Part shown: in pieces, positions 45,731 to 55,430 of the stretch | Layout: each line of letters starts with the position of its first letter | Position numbering within the stretch: position 1 is the stretch's first letter | Assembly (NCBI RefSeq): GCF_024199795.1 | Contig: NZ_JANADK010000001.1 | Coordinates: 5,394,001-5,458,000 of the forward strand | Origin: Bradyrhizobium sp. CCGB01 | Lineage (GTDB): Bacteria; Pseudomonadota; Alphaproteobacteria; Rhizobiales; Xanthobacteraceae | Length of the DNA stretch: 64,000 nt | Reading direction: 5' to 3' | Notes under the pieces: model-generated | Told to the model about the DNA's origin: nothing | Database searches by the model: none | The model's input: the letters and a program-made list of their open reading frames with translations, nothing else | Program-made: the position numbers and the translations under genes

Positions 45731-48268
45731 CTAGCACTTCGGCTGGTTCGGCGGGCACTTCTTCGCCGCCGGCGGCGGGGCCGCTGGACGCGGCGGAGGG
45801 GCTGCCGGACGTGGCGGGGGCGGTGGCGCGACGGCCATCCGGGGCGGCGGCGGTGGCGCCGGCCGGGCCACCGGAGGTGGCGGCGCGGGCCGCGCCATGG
45901 GTGGAGGTGCAGGCCGGGCCATGGGCGGCGGCGCCGGCCGTGCCACTGCCACAGGCGGAGCGACCCGGGCCGGCGGAGGCGATGCGACACGCGGAGGCGG
46001 TGCCGGGCGTGCGACGGCTGCCGGTGGCGGAGGCGTCGGCCTCGCCACGGCCTGCGGTCGCGACGGTGGCGGTGCCGACGGCCGGCCAGCGTGAGCGGGA
46101 GCAGCCGACGGCTGATTCTGCGGCCTCACCGGCTCGCGCGCGGCCGAGGGGGGCGGCGTCACCGGCCGTCCCACGGCGCCTGGCGGCATGCCGGGCCCGC
46201 CCGCAGCCGGCGGTGAGCCAGCCGGCTCACGGGTTGCGGACCTGCCATGATCCCCAGGCCCGGTCCCGGGCGGGGTCTGTGCCACCGGCGGCTTCGGCGG
46301 TTGGCCGGGCGTCGGATTTGTCGCGGTGGGTGCAGCCGTCGCAGGCGCGGCGGCCGTTGGCGCACCGGGACGACCGGGCGGCGTTGTGCCGGGAGCAGCG
46401 GTGGTCGGCGCCCCCGGCTGCGTCGGCGGGGTCGTGCCGGGGGCGGTCGCTGTCGGCGACAACGGCCTGCCGCCCGGAGTCCCCGCCCCGGCCGGCGGTG
46501 CCGGCGGGCCGCCCTGGGCACCGGGAACCGGCAGCGTGTTGGCCTGGGGCAGCCTGGCTGGCGGCGTGGCCGTCGGCGCAGCGGATGGTGCGGCAGTCGG
46601 CGCAACATTGGCCGGCGTCGCCGGAGATATCCCGGGCCTCGCCATCGGCCGGATCGCCGCGCTCGGCGGCATCGGCGCCTTGCCTTCCTGAATCAGGGCG
46701 GCGCGCTGCGTGGCGGCCTGCGGCAGGGTTGGGCCCGCAGGATTGCCGCGGCCGGCAATCGCCGGCGCCAGATTGCCCTGTCCTCCGGCCCCTCCGCCTG
46801 CTCCGGCGGGCGGCGCCGGCGGCCGGTTGATCACCGTGTTGATGACCGTGGTGTTGTGGATGTTCTGGTAGATGATGTTGTTCGGCGGCGGCGCGACATA
46901 GACCGGCGGCCTGACGAACACCGGGATCGGCACGAACACCGGCTGCGGCAGCACGAACAGGCCGACCACCGGCAGCGGCGGCGGCAGCACGACGAAATCG
47001 GGCGGCGGCGGCGGCAGGTAATAGACCGGCGGTGGCGGCGGCGGCGCAAAACCAAAATCGGGGTCGCTGAAGTACAGCACGGGACGATCGACATAGACCA
47101 CCTCCTCCGGCGGCGGTGGCGGCACGTCATAGTCGATCATCGCAAAGCTCGGCGGCGGCTCGACCGGCGCGGTGAGGATCGCGAGACGACGGCGCGCATC
47201 GGCCGCGTGCGGCCCGCGCGGATAGCGGCGCAGATACGACCAGTACGCTTCCGGCGTGTCGTTGCGATAGGTCCGCCGCCAAGTGATCGCCTCTCGGCGC
47301 GCCGCGACGATCGCCATCACGCGCTTCGACATCGGATCGCCGGGATAGGCCGTGAGAAACTCCTCATAGGCCGGCAGCGTGTCGCGCTCGAGCGCGGCGG
47401 CATAGGCATCCTGCACGCCGAGATCGCGGATCGGCTTGTTGCGGATCGCGGCAACCTGGTCGGGCGCGGCCTCCGGCGGCGGCGCATCGGGCCCGCGCTC
47501 GAAGAACGAGAAGGGCGCCGAGATCTTCGCCTCGTTCCAGGGCACCTGAGCGCCCTTGCTGGCCTCGTTGACGCGCAGGCGGACGCGGTCGAACACTTCG
47601 GGCAGCGGCAGGCCGCCGGTACGGATCATCTCGGCCAGCGACTGCGCGTAGATGCCGTACGGGCCCGGCTCTTCCGGCGCCACCGTGCCGGGCGCGGCGT
47701 TGAAGGCGATCAGCATGTTCGGATCGGGCTCGACCAGCGCGAGCCCGCTCGCGATCGGCTGGCCACCTTCGATGAAGGGCTGCACGCGCGCCGCATCGAG
47801 CACGACGATGTTGGCCTTGAGCTGAAGGGCCGCGAGCTGGCGCGCATAGTCGCTGATGCGCAGGCCTTCGGTTGGGATGTCGGTGTCGCGGGTGATGTTG
47901 GAATCGACCGGGATGAAGTAGTTTTCGCCGGCAAGCTGCACGCCGTAGCCGGCAAGATAGATCATCGCAACGGTGCCGGGCCCGGAGGCCTGCGCCTTCT
48001 GGATGAAATCGCGCAGACTCTTGCGCAGCGTGTCGCCGTCGAGATCGCGCGCGCCGACCACGTCGAAGCCCGCAGCTTGCAGCGTCTGCGCGATCAGGCC
48101 GGCGTCGTTCGCGGTCGTCGCCAGCGGCGACTTGGCGTAGGCGCCGTTGCCGACCACGAGCGCGACGCGCTTTTCCTGCTGCTGCGCGCGGGCTGGCGCC
48201 GGCGCAGCCGCAGCGACGACCAGGATCGGCAAGCAAAAATAGATGAAGGCCTTGAGCGTCCCACGCAT
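45731..48268 (-). CDS. Caspase-fold protein lacking the catalytic His/Cys, with proline-rich tail
   Basis: 845 residues. A signal peptide (cut near 'APARAQQ') precedes a caspase-like p20 domain (about 33-250). The usual catalytic His of 'GHG' is Tyr108 ('[15 protein letters not shown]') and the usual Cys of 'LDACR' is Ala160 ('[11 protein letters not shown]'), so proteolysis is not expected. A helical region to about 370 is followed by some 470 residues very rich in proline, alanine and glycine (for example '[14 protein letters not shown]'). The protein is exported, and the tail could span or bind peptidoglycan (inference). It lies upstream of rpsB, read in the same direction, 211 bp away. 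Confidence 0.85.
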   Translation of the reverse strand: MRGTLKAFIYFCLPILVVAAAAPAPARAQQQEKRVALVVGNGAYAKSPLATTANDAGLIAQTLQAAGFDVVGARDLDGDTLRKSLRDFIQKAQASGPGTVAMIYLAGYGVQLAGENYFIPVDSNITRDTDIPTEGLRISDYARQLAALQLKANIVVLDAARVQPFIEGGQPIASGLALVEPDPNMLIAFNAAPGTVAPEEPGPYGIYAQSLAEMIRTGGLPLPEVFDRVRLRVNEASKGAQVPWNEAKISAPFSFFERGPDAPPPEAAPDQVAAIRNKPIRDLGVQDAYAAALERDTLPAYEEFLTAYPGDPMSKRVMAIVAARREAITWRRTYRNDTPEAYWSYLRRYPRGPHAADARRRLAILTAPVEPPPSFAMIDYDVPPPPPEEVVYVDRPVLYFSDPDFGFAPPPPPPVYYLPPPPPDFVVLPPPLPVVGLFVLPQPVFVPIPVFVRPPVYVAPPPNNIIYQNIHNTTVINTVINRPPAPPAGAGGGAGGQGNLAPAIAGRGNPAGPTLPQAATQRAALIQEGKAPMPPSAAIRPMARPGISPATPANVAPTAAPSAAPTATPPARLPQANTLPVPGAQGGPPAPPAGAGTPGGRPLSPTATAPGTTPPTQPGAPTTAAPGTTPPGRPGAPTAAAPATAAPTATNPTPGQPPKPPVAQTPPGTGPGDHGRSATREPAGSPPAAGGPGMPPGAVGRPVTPPPSAAREPVRPQNQPSAAPAHAGRPSAPPPSRPQAVARPTPPPPAAVARPAPPPRVASPPPARVAPPVAVARPAPPPMARPAPPPMARPAPPPPVARPAPPPPPRMAVAPPPPPRPAAPPPRPAAPPPAAKKCPPNQPKC

Positions 48269-48449
48269 GGCTTGTGCCCGCTTTTGTTGTTGAGCTGCCA
48301 CCACGCATCAAACGCGCGGCCAGCTGAATGGCTCTTGAACGAAAAGCGCGGATTGAGGCGGCGGCATGGCGCCCCCGCACCCCATCCCCCTGCGTCAGGC
48401 CCTCGTAAGCCTCACGACCGCATTGCGGCGCGGGCCCAGCCATGCACGT

Positions 48450-49190
48450 TCAGCCCTGTGCGATCAGATCGACCGTTCCGGTCGTGAGCCGGTAGATGCC
48501 GCCGACGACCTTCAGCTTGCCCTGATCCACGGCGGCATTGAGGATCGGCGCGGCCGTCTTCAGCTTGGCGATGTTGTCGATCACGTTCTGCCGGATCGCC
48601 TTGTTGAGGACGTCCCCGCCCTGCTGCATCGCAGCCTTGGCGGCGGGTGCGATCGCGTCGACCAGCGAGGGAATGTGGCCCGGCGGCGGCTTGTCGTCCT
48701 TGATCGCCTTCAGCGTCGCATCGACCGCGCCGCAGGCGTCATGACCGAGCACGAGGATCAGCGGCGCATTCAGCACGGCGACCGCATATTCCATGCTGGC
48801 GATGGTCTCGACGCCGGCAAAATTTCCGGCGACGCGGCAAACGAAGAGATCGCCGCGGCCGGTGTCGAAGGCATATTCCGGCGCGATGCGTGAATCGGCG
48901 CAGCTCAGTACGGCCGCGAACGGATTTTGTCCGCCGGCCAGCGCCTCGCGCTCGTGCTTGAAATCGTGCCGCCGCGACACGCCCGAGACGTAACGCGCGT
49001 TGCCCTCCATCAGTCGCTTCAACGACGCGTCGGGCGAGATCACGTTCTGCGGCTTCGGCGGCGGCTTGGTCTCCTTGGCGAGGGCCCTGCCGGACAAGGC
49101 GAGACTGAGGGCGGAGGCGGCGAGAACCAAGGCCGACCGCCGCGTCGGGACGCGACATTCGAACGGACTGTCAGAGCAGTTAGCGCACAT
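48450..49190 (-). CDS. Exported beta-type carbonic anhydrase
   Basis: 246 residues. An N-terminal segment with Arg-Arg ('VPTRRSALVLAASALSLALS') and a cut near 'GRALA' suggests Tat or Sec export. The beta-carbonic anhydrase core carries the zinc ligands in 'LSCADSRIAPE' and 'LGHDACGAVDA' (Cys, His, Cys) with the Asp-Arg pair intact. It interconverts CO2 and bicarbonate, here probably in the periplasm. Length and motifs are typical. It is a single gene between the caspase-like gene (180 bp) and the lipoprotein. Confidence 0.93.
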   Translation of the reverse strand: MCANCSDSPFECRVPTRRSALVLAASALSLALSGRALAKETKPPPKPQNVISPDASLKRLMEGNARYVSGVSRRHDFKHEREALAGGQNPFAAVLSCADSRIAPEYAFDTGRGDLFVCRVAGNFAGVETIASMEYAVAVLNAPLILVLGHDACGAVDATLKAIKDDKPPPGHIPSLVDAIAPAAKAAMQQGGDVLNKAIRQNVIDNIAKLKTAAPILNAAVDQGKLKVVGGIYRLTTGTVDLIAQG

Positions 49191-49279
49191 GGTTCGCTCC
49201 TCGCCTCACATGGTTGGACGATCAGCACAGACCTGCAGACTGCAACGGCGGTACGAAACCCCAGTGCCTTGATGCGCCT

Positions 49280-49804
49280 TTATTGGGCCAGCCGCAACTC
49301 GGCGATCGTCGTCCGCGCCGCCGTTTCGTCCAGCGCCAGGAAATCCACCGGCCCCTGGTTCTTGTAGCCGGCGGTCATCGCCAGCGTGAGACCGTAGCCC
49401 AGCAAACCCGTGCTCGCATTTGCGATCACGGCGCTCTTGCGCTCACTCATGCGCGCCGTGAAAAACAGTGTCTCGCCCGAACGCGCGGAGAAATCGATGC
49501 GCGTAACGCCGGGAAAACCCGCCTCCTCCGCGACGAACTGATGCGGACCGGCCGGACGGTCCATGTAAACATAAGTTCCGGTTTTCAGACCCGTCAGCGG
49601 TGCACCGTCGAGACGGAAATCCCAGCCGGCGTCGGCAAGGCCGCCATAGCCTTTTTCGCGGAGAACGACGATGCGCGCCTGGCCCGCCTTTGGCGGCCCG
49701 ATCTTCCGCAGCGTCTCCGAATAATCCAGCCCGCTCCTCGCGGTCGTCTCACAGCCGCACAGCAACGCTGCGGCCAACAGCAGCACCAGCCCACGCACCA
49801 GCAT
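49280..49804 (-). CDS. Lipoprotein, DUF2846-like
   Basis: 174 residues. A lipobox 'LLCGC' ends the signal sequence, so the protein should be lipid-anchored in the envelope. The mature part has 'ARIVVLREKGYGGLADAGWD', 'LKTGTYVYMDRPAGPHQFV' and 'GETLFFTARM', which fit the DUF2846 pattern of a small beta-rich domain. No activity is known. ATG 49804 was chosen over a GTG one codon upstream. It is monocistronic between the carbonic anhydrase and dnaE. Confidence 0.75.
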   Translation of the reverse strand: MLVRGLVLLLAAALLCGCETTARSGLDYSETLRKIGPPKAGQARIVVLREKGYGGLADAGWDFRLDGAPLTGLKTGTYVYMDRPAGPHQFVAEEAGFPGVTRIDFSARSGETLFFTARMSERKSAVIANASTGLLGYGLTLAMTAGYKNQGPVDFLALDETAARTTIAELRLAQ

Positions 49805-49917
49805 CACGCCCCCAAAACTTCCCCGGAGACATGCTAGCCGAAATCATCGTCTGGTTGCAACGAGGCGATCGCACTCATCCTGCATATCGCGCCGGCGCGT
49901 GCGGTCGCGACCGGGGG

Positions 49918-52900
49918 TCAGAGCTGCTGCACGTCCACGACGCCCGCGACCGCCTTGATGGCGCCGGCGATCTGCGGCGAGACTTTGAAGCGGCCGGGCA
50001 GCTTCATCTCGACCTCGGTCTCGAGGTCGAGCATCATCACCAGCGAGACCTCGCCGTCGCCGTTCGAGCGCGGCGCGATGCCGGGACTGCCGACTTTTGG
50101 CGCCGCGCCGTTCGAGGCCGCCATGTCGGGTCCGGCGAGACGCTTGGCGATCGAGTCCAGCGGCTTGGTATCGCGTACGAAAATGCGCAGGCCCTTCTGC
50201 GTCTTGGCGGCGGCGTCATCGAGCGGCTCGGCATGCAGCACGCGGGCGCGGACGTCTTCGCCCTGCAATTCCGCACCGAGCTGGAGCAGCACGGCGGCGC
50301 CCGGCTCGAGCACGTCGCGATATTGCGCGAGACCTTCGGAGAACAGCACGGCCTCGAAGTGGCCCGTGGGATCGGAAAGTCCCATGATGCCCATCTTGTT
50401 GCCGGTCTTGGTGCGCCGCTCCATGCGCGACACCACGGTGGCCGCGACCTTGCCGGCGGTGGCGCCGGTCTTCACCGCGCGCGAGAACTCGGCCCACGAC
50501 TGCACGCGCAGGCGCTTCAGCACGGTGGCGTAATCGTCGAGCGGATGGCCCGACAGGAAGAAGCCGATCGCGTCGTATTCGCGGCGCAGCCGCTCGGCCG
50601 GCAGCCACGGCTCGATCTGCGGCAGCATGATGCTGGGCGCATCCGCAGAGCCGCCGAACATGTCGTTCTGGCCGATGGTCTCGGCCTGATGGGCGCGCTG
50701 GCAGGAGGCGAGGATCGCATCCGCACCGGCGAAGACGCGGGCGCGATTCGGCTCCAGCGTGTCGAAGGCCCCGGCCGCGGCAAGGCTTTCGATGATGCGC
50801 TTGTTGATCGCACGCGGATTGACCCGCGCGGCGAAGTCGGCGAGCGAGGTGAACAGCCCCCGCTTCGTGCGCTCCTCGATGATCTGGTCGATCGCCTGGA
50901 TGCCGACGCCCTTGAGCGCGGCGAGCGCGTAGTAGATCGTCTTCTCGCCGACCTCGAAGGTCGCGCCGGACCGGTTGATGTTCGGCGGCTCGACCTTGAT
51001 GCCGAGGCGCTGCGCCTCGGAGCGGAATTCGGAGAGCTTGTCGGTGTTGTTGAGGTCGAGCGTCATCGACGCCGCGATGAACTCCACCGGGTAATGCGCC
51101 TTCATGTAGGCGGTGTGGTAGGACACCAGCGCGTAGGCCGCCGCGTGGCTCTTGTTGAAGCCGTAGTCGGCGAACTTGGCGAGCAATTCGAAGATGGTCT
51201 CGGCCTGCCCCTTCGGCACGCCGTTCTTCACCGCGCCCGCGACGAAGATGTCGCGCTGCTTGTCCATCTCGGCGCGGATCTTCTTGCCCATGGCGCGGCG
51301 CAGCAGGTCGGCGTCGCCGAGCGAATAGCCCGACATCACCTGCGCGATCTGCATCACCTGTTCCTGGTAGATGATGACGCCGAAGGTCTCTTTCAGGATC
51401 GGCTCCAGCACGGGATGCAGATATTCCGGCTCCTCGTCGCCGTGCTTGCGCGAGCAATAGGTTGGGATATTCGCCATCGGGCCCGGGCGATAGAGCGCGA
51501 CCAGCGCGATGATGTCCTCGAAACGGTCGGGGCGCATGTCGACCAGCGCCCGCCGCATGCCCTGGCTTTCAACCTGGAACACGCCGACCACCTCGCCGCG
51601 CGCCAGCATCTGGTAGCTCTCGGCATCGTCGATCGGCAATGTCGCGAGATCGACATGGATGTCGCGCGGCTTGAGCAGCTTGCACGCGACGTCGAGCACG
51701 GTCAGCGTCTTCAGGCCGAGGAAGTCGAACTTCACGAGGCCGGCCGGCTCGACCCATTTCATGTTGAACTGGGTCACCGGCATGTCCGACTTCGGATCGC
51801 GGTACATCGGCACGAGTTCGCTCAAGGGGCGATCGCCGATCACGATGCCGGCCGCGTGCGTCGAGGCGTGGCGGGTCAGGCCTTCGAGGCGCTGGGCGAT
51901 GTCGAAGGCGCGCGCCACCACCGGGTCTTCATCGCGGAAGGCCTGAAGCTTCGGCTCGCTCTCGATCGCGGCGGCCAGCGTCACCGGCGCGGCCGGATTC
52001 TGCGGCACCAGCTTTGTCAGCTTGTCGACCTGGCCATAGGGCATCTGCAGCACGCGGCCGACGTCGCGCAGCACGCCGCGCGCCTGCAGCGTACCGAAGG
52101 TGATGATCTGCGCGACCTGGTCGCGGCCGTAGCGCTCCTGGACGTACTTGATCACCTCGCCGCGGCGGTCCTGGCAGAAGTCGATGTCGAAGTCCGGCAT
52201 CGAGACGCGTTCCGGATTGAGGAAGCGCTCGAACAGCAGGCCGAACTTGATCGGATCGAGATCGGTGATGGTCAGCGCCCACGCGACCAGCGAGCCGGCG
52301 CCCGAACCGCGGCCCGGCCCGACCGGAATCCCTTGCGACTTCGCCCATTTGATGAAGTCCGACACGATCAGGAAGTAGCCCGCGTACTTCATGCGCATGA
52401 TGACGTCGAGCTCGAACGCCAGGCGCTTGTTGTAATCCTCTTCCGTGGTGCCCTGCGACAGGCCGTGGACCCTGAGGCGATTGGCGAGCCCCTCCTCCGC
52501 CTGCCGCTTCAGCTCGGCCGCCTCGACCGCGGCGGCATCGGAGCTTGCAGCGGCGCCGACCGTGAAGAACGGCAGGATCGGCTTGCGCGTCATCGGACGG
52601 AACGAGCAGCGCTCGGCGATCTCCACCGTCGAGGCGAGCGCCTCCGGAATGTCGGCGAACAGCACCGCCATCTCGGCACGGGTCTTGAAGCGGTGATCGG
52701 GCGTGAGCTGGACGCGATCGGTTTCGGCGATCAGCCGCCCGCCCGCGATGCAGAGCAGCGCGTCGTGCGCCTCGTAATCGTCGGTCGAGGCGAAATACGG
52801 CTCGTTGGTCGCAACCAGCGGCAGGCCCTTGGCGTAGGCGATGTCGATCAACCCGCTCTCGACGCGCCGCTCCTTGTCGATGCCGTGGCGCTGCAATTCG

Positions 52901-53421
52901 ACATAGAGGCGATCGCCGAACAGATTCGCGAGCCGTTCGCAGCGCAGGGCCGCAATTTCGGCCTGGCCTGCGGCGAGCGCCAGCGAGATCGGCCCGTCCG
53001 GCCCGCCTGTCAGCGCGATCAGGCCTTCGGTCTCGCCTTCGAGCCAGTCGAACTTGATGTGGGAGGCGTGGGTGTCGGGCGTCTCCAGGAACGCGCGCGA
53101 GTTCAGCCGCATCAGGCTGCGGTAGCCGCGCTCCTGCGCCGCCAGCAGCACCACGCGCGAAGGCGGAAGTGCGTTGCGCGCATTCGGATCCTGGTCGCCG
53201 AAATCGATCGCGATCTCGCAGCCGACGATCGGCTGGATGCCGGAGCCCGCCATCTTGTCGGAGAACTCCAGCGCACCGAACATGTTGTCGGTGTCGGTCA
53301 GCGCCAGCGCGGGCTGGTGGTCTTTCTTGGCAAGCTCGGCGAGCTTGGCGATCTTGATCGAGCCCTTGAGCAGCGAATAGGCCGAGTGAACGTGAAGGTG
53401 GACAAATCCGGCGCTCGGCAT
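49918..53421 (-). CDS. dnaE: DNA polymerase III alpha subunit
   Basis: 1167 residues, full length. The replicative polymerase subunit. The N-terminal PHP domain begins 'FVHLHVHSAYSLLKGSIKI'. The polymerase core shows 'GPGRGSGAGSLVAWAL' and the catalytic aspartates in 'PDFDIDFCQDRRGEV'; 'GYSLGDADLLRRAMGKK' and 'FNKSHAAAYALVSYHTAY' follow. The C-terminus has the HhH and OB-fold region ('GKVAATVVSRMERRTKTGNK'). It is the dnaE1 type, not the error-prone dnaE2 (length, full C-terminus). The 204 bp upstream separate it from the SOS miniprotein gene transcribed in the same direction. Confidence 0.97.
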   Translation of the reverse strand: MPSAGFVHLHVHSAYSLLKGSIKIAKLAELAKKDHQPALALTDTDNMFGALEFSDKMAGSGIQPIVGCEIAIDFGDQDPNARNALPPSRVVLLAAQERGYRSLMRLNSRAFLETPDTHASHIKFDWLEGETEGLIALTGGPDGPISLALAAGQAEIAALRCERLANLFGDRLYVELQRHGIDKERRVESGLIDIAYAKGLPLVATNEPYFASTDDYEAHDALLCIAGGRLIAETDRVQLTPDHRFKTRAEMAVLFADIPEALASTVEIAERCSFRPMTRKPILPFFTVGAAASSDAAAVEAAELKRQAEEGLANRLRVHGLSQGTTEEDYNKRLAFELDVIMRMKYAGYFLIVSDFIKWAKSQGIPVGPGRGSGAGSLVAWALTITDLDPIKFGLLFERFLNPERVSMPDFDIDFCQDRRGEVIKYVQERYGRDQVAQIITFGTLQARGVLRDVGRVLQMPYGQVDKLTKLVPQNPAAPVTLAAAIESEPKLQAFRDEDPVVARAFDIAQRLEGLTRHASTHAAGIVIGDRPLSELVPMYRDPKSDMPVTQFNMKWVEPAGLVKFDFLGLKTLTVLDVACKLLKPRDIHVDLATLPIDDAESYQMLARGEVVGVFQVESQGMRRALVDMRPDRFEDIIALVALYRPGPMANIPTYCSRKHGDEEPEYLHPVLEPILKETFGVIIYQEQVMQIAQVMSGYSLGDADLLRRAMGKKIRAEMDKQRDIFVAGAVKNGVPKGQAETIFELLAKFADYGFNKSHAAAYALVSYHTAYMKAHYPVEFIAASMTLDLNNTDKLSEFRSEAQRLGIKVEPPNINRSGATFEVGEKTIYYALAALKGVGIQAIDQIIEERTKRGLFTSLADFAARVNPRAINKRIIESLAAAGAFDTLEPNRARVFAGADAILASCQRAHQAETIGQNDMFGGSADAPSIMLPQIEPWLPAERLRREYDAIGFFLSGHPLDDYATVLKRLRVQSWAEFSRAVKTGATAGKVAATVVSRMERRTKTGNKMGIMGLSDPTGHFEAVLFSEGLAQYRDVLEPGAAVLLQLGAELQGEDVRARVLHAEPLDDAAAKTQKGLRIFVRDTKPLDSIAKRLAGPDMAASNGAAPKVGSPGIAPRSNGDGEVSLVMMLDLETEVEMKLPGRFKVSPQIAGAIKAVAGVVDVQQL

Positions 53422-53625
53422 GGTCGCGTGACGGCCTCTTGCAGATGAGATGGAGCGGTCACCGGCCTTAAGGGGATCGTGAGAGTATCCTCTGCCCGCC
53501 CGGCCGACTCGCCTCCCAATGGTGGGGTCTCACCGCTTCAGAGTCCACGGCGGAGCGGCCGCTTCGCCGAATCGTCCCGCTTTTCAACAAGGGGGCCATC
53601 GAGGCGGACCTTGCGACTCACGGCC

Positions 53626-53736
53626 CTAGAGCTGCGGAATCACCTGCGCCCAGATTGCGATCATCCCGACGAACAGCGAGATCGAGGCGAGTGCGGCGGC
53701 TTCTTCCACGAAAATCCTGAACATGGCTTGCTCCAT
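53626..53736 (-). CDS. SOS-regulated membrane miniprotein (36 residues)
   Basis: An ATG at 53736 opens a 36-codon frame, starting 'MEQAMFRIFVEEAAALASI' and ending 'WAQVIPQL'; a second ATG at 53724 would give 32 residues. A single hydrophobic helix covers about residues 14-30 ('LASISLFVGMIAIWA'), so it should sit in the inner membrane. Its promoter has two perfect LexA boxes (53742-53774). Small SOS-induced single-helix membrane proteins that block division are known (Caulobacter SidA, 29 residues); this one is comparable in size, topology and control, but no sequence homology is claimed. I recall similar short frames in rhizobia, annotated as hypothetical. Confidence 0.75.
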   Translation of the reverse strand: MEQAMFRIFVEEAAALASISLFVGMIAIWAQVIPQL

Positions 53737-53741
53737 CACCA

Positions 53742-53785
53742 GAACGTATGAAGAACATTGTTCTCATTTCGTTCTTTGGAGTCAA
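53742..53785 (-). promoter_or_regulatory. SOS promoter with two LexA boxes
   Basis: Reading the minus strand: TTGACT (-35, 53785-53780), a 17-bp spacer, AACAAT (-10, 53762-53757). GAAC-N7-GAAC on that strand (53774-53760) fills the spacer, and GTTC-N7-GTTC (53756-53742) follows the -10 and covers the start point. Both boxes are perfect at all eight conserved positions and lie directly before the miniprotein ATG. Confidence 0.85.
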
Positions 53786-53839
53786 GCCGTATGAGGGCTC
53801 TCGAAAGCGGATGGTTAACTCGCTGAATTCACGCAACAA

Positions 53840-53868
53840 AAAAGCCCCGGCGCAAGGCCGGGGCTTTT
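53840..53868 (-). terminator. Terminator of the porin gene
   Basis: GCCCCGGC (53844-53851) and GCCGGGGC (53857-53864) form an 8-bp stem extended by A-T pairs (53840-53843 with 65-68), loop GCAAG. Read on the minus strand, a T run follows; on the plus strand TTTT also follows, so it may work both ways. It is 30 bp after the porin stop. Confidence 0.9.
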
Positions 53869-53897
53869 CGACGATCGCTCGAAATGAGCGGTCAGTC

Positions 53898-54617
53898 TCA
53901 GTAGCGCGCGATCATCGGGCCGCCGAACTTGTAGTTCAGGCGGACGAGACCCATGTCGACGTCCTGACGGATGCGCTCCGAGCCGGCGAAGCCAGCGAAG
54001 GTCACGTCCTTGTCGGACAGGAAGATGTGGTTGTACTCGACGCCAACCGACCAGTTCGGAGCGAAGCCGTACTCGAGGCCGGCACCGACCGTGCCACCCC
54101 AACGGGTGTCGCTGGTCGAGGCGAGCAGCGCGCCCGCCGTGCTGGAGATCTCGTACTTGTCGCTGACCACAGCCGCACCGCCCTTGACGTAGATCAGGAC
54201 GTTGTTCCAGGCGTAGCCAACCTGACCGGTGATCAGACCGAACGCATCGATCTTGGTGCGGTTGCGAGTCGCGAACAGCGCGCTGGTGTTGTCGCCGGAG
54301 AAGTCGGCCCAGTTGCCCTGGCCTTCCACGCCGAACACCCACTGGCCGGACTGCCAGCGATAGCCGATCTGACCACCGACCGTGCCGCCGGTCGCATCGT
54401 GCGAGCCTTCACGGCCAACGCCAACGAAGTCCCAGGTCGCGTGCGACGAACCGCCGCCGCCGTTGATGCCGATGTAGAAGCCGCTCCAGTCATAGACGGT
54501 AGCGATCATCGCAGGCGCCTTGGTGTAAGGCCGCGCAGCGAGGTCAGCAGCCAGCGCCGGCGCAGTCGCACTGAGCGCGACAAGGCTCACAGCAGCAAGC
54601 AACAGATTCTTGTTCAT
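53898..54617 (-). CDS. Outer membrane beta-barrel protein (RopB/Omp31 type)
   Basis: 239 residues. Signal peptide (cut after 'APALA', mature 'ADLAARPYTKAPAM') and an eight-strand barrel: 'YDWSGFYIGINGGGGSSHAT', 'GGTVGGQIGYRWQSGQWVFG', 'GGTVGAGLEYGFAPNWSVGV', ending 'VRLNYKFGGPMIARY'. The 'W(S/T)GFY(I/V)G' opening is the hallmark of the alphaproteobacterial Omp25/31/RopB family. These are abundant surface proteins. A terminator lies just downstream. Upstream there are 254 bp to the divergent DUF3551 gene, which must contain both promoters. Confidence 0.93.
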   Translation of the reverse strand: MNKNLLLAAVSLVALSATAPALAADLAARPYTKAPAMIATVYDWSGFYIGINGGGGSSHATWDFVGVGREGSHDATGGTVGGQIGYRWQSGQWVFGVEGQGNWADFSGDNTSALFATRNRTKIDAFGLITGQVGYAWNNVLIYVKGGAAVVSDKYEISSTAGALLASTSDTRWGGTVGAGLEYGFAPNWSVGVEYNHIFLSDKDVTFAGFAGSERIRQDVDMGLVRLNYKFGGPMIARY

Positions 54618-54871
54618 TTGATTCCCGTTCCAGTTTCGTCGTTAGGCCCCCGGGCCGTAGCGTCGTCATAACAGCGCTCGACGGAATTGCTGTAACCTCG
54701 ACGCAACAGTCACAGTCAAAGGACCCCGTTGCGTTAATGGATATTTAGCAGCGCGCGCGGGAAACCCTTTGAAACAAGAGTTTTCATGAGTTCCACTGTC
54801 GACTACACAACATATGTTGCAGCTGTGCGGAGAACACTGATGTCCGCACGATTGCGTGATTGGAGAATGAG

Positions 54872-55180
54872 ATGCGTGGACAAATTGCCCTCCCCATTGT
54901 CGCCACATTTTCGCTCGCTATCGCCACAATCGCGTTCACGTTGAGCACGAGCACGCCCGCGCGCGCATTCGGCACGCATCACGCGTTCTGCTTGACCGGA
55001 GACGAATGGCCGGGCCTCAGCAATTGCACGTTCGACTCTTATGCACAGTGTCAGGCGAGCTCGTCGGGGCGCGCGCTCAGCTGCATCGCGAATCCATATT
55101 TCGCAGGCCAGAGCGACGATCCCTACGCCTATCAGAATCGTCCGCGCGCGCAGACGCCGGGCTATTATCTGCCGCGCTGA
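54872..55180 (+). CDS. DUF3551 exported protein, first of a pair
   Basis: 102 residues. Signal peptide to about residue 31 ('STPARA'), then the DUF3551 pattern: 'HHAFCLTGDEWPGLSNCTFD', 'SYAQCQASSSGRALSCIANP'. The four cysteines presumably form two disulfides in the periplasm. DUF3551 proteins are small, numerous in Bradyrhizobium and without known function. ATG 54872 has GAGAATGAG upstream. The next gene, also DUF3551, begins 1 bp after its stop. Confidence 0.85.
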   Translation: MRGQIALPIVATFSLAIATIAFTLSTSTPARAFGTHHAFCLTGDEWPGLSNCTFDSYAQCQASSSGRALSCIANPYFAGQSDDPYAYQNRPRAQTPGYYLPR

Positions 55181-55181
55181 G

Positions 55182-55430
55182 ATGCGCGGCGCCCGCCTCG
55201 CTCTGGTCGCCATCGGCCTGCTCATCGCGGGCGCGTCTGCGCACGCGCAGACTTACGATCCCAGCTACCCCGTCTGCATGCAGATATACGGCCAGGTCGG
55301 CTATTTCGACTGCCGCTACGCCTCGCTCGAGCAGTGCAGATTCCTCGCCGTCGGCCGCTCTGCGGCGTGTGTCGTGAATCCGTATTTTACAAGGAAACCG
55401 TCCCCGCGCCGCTCGAGGCGCGTTGACTAG
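55182..55430 (+). CDS. DUF3551 exported protein, second of a pair
   Basis: 82 residues with a signal peptide (cut near 'SAHAQ') and the DUF3551 core 'YPVCMQIYGQVGYFDCRYAS' followed by 'LEQCRFLAVGRSAACVVNP'. It matches the preceding protein in the order of cysteines and the 'C..NPYF' end, so the pair probably arose by duplication. The C-terminus is basic ('SPRRSRRVD'). Coupled to the first gene by a 1-bp gap. Confidence 0.85.
   Translation: MRGARLALVAIGLLIAGASAHAQTYDPSYPVCMQIYGQVGYFDCRYASLEQCRFLAVGRSAACVVNPYFTRKPSPRRSRRVD

Noticed and set aside
45750..46800. Repetitive GC-rich DNA considered as a structural repeat array
   Set aside because: It is fully explained as codons of the proline/alanine/glycine-rich tail in one open frame.
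46247..48487. 746-codon frame opposite the caspase-like gene
   Set aside because: Complementary to the proline-rich coding region; its Arg/Gly richness is the mirror of proline and alanine codons.
49600..53448. Very long open frame (over 1200 codons) on the plus strand opposite dnaE
   Set aside because: High G+C leaves the antisense frame open. It is Arg/His/Asp/Gly-rich without domain logic, while the minus strand encodes a complete DnaE.
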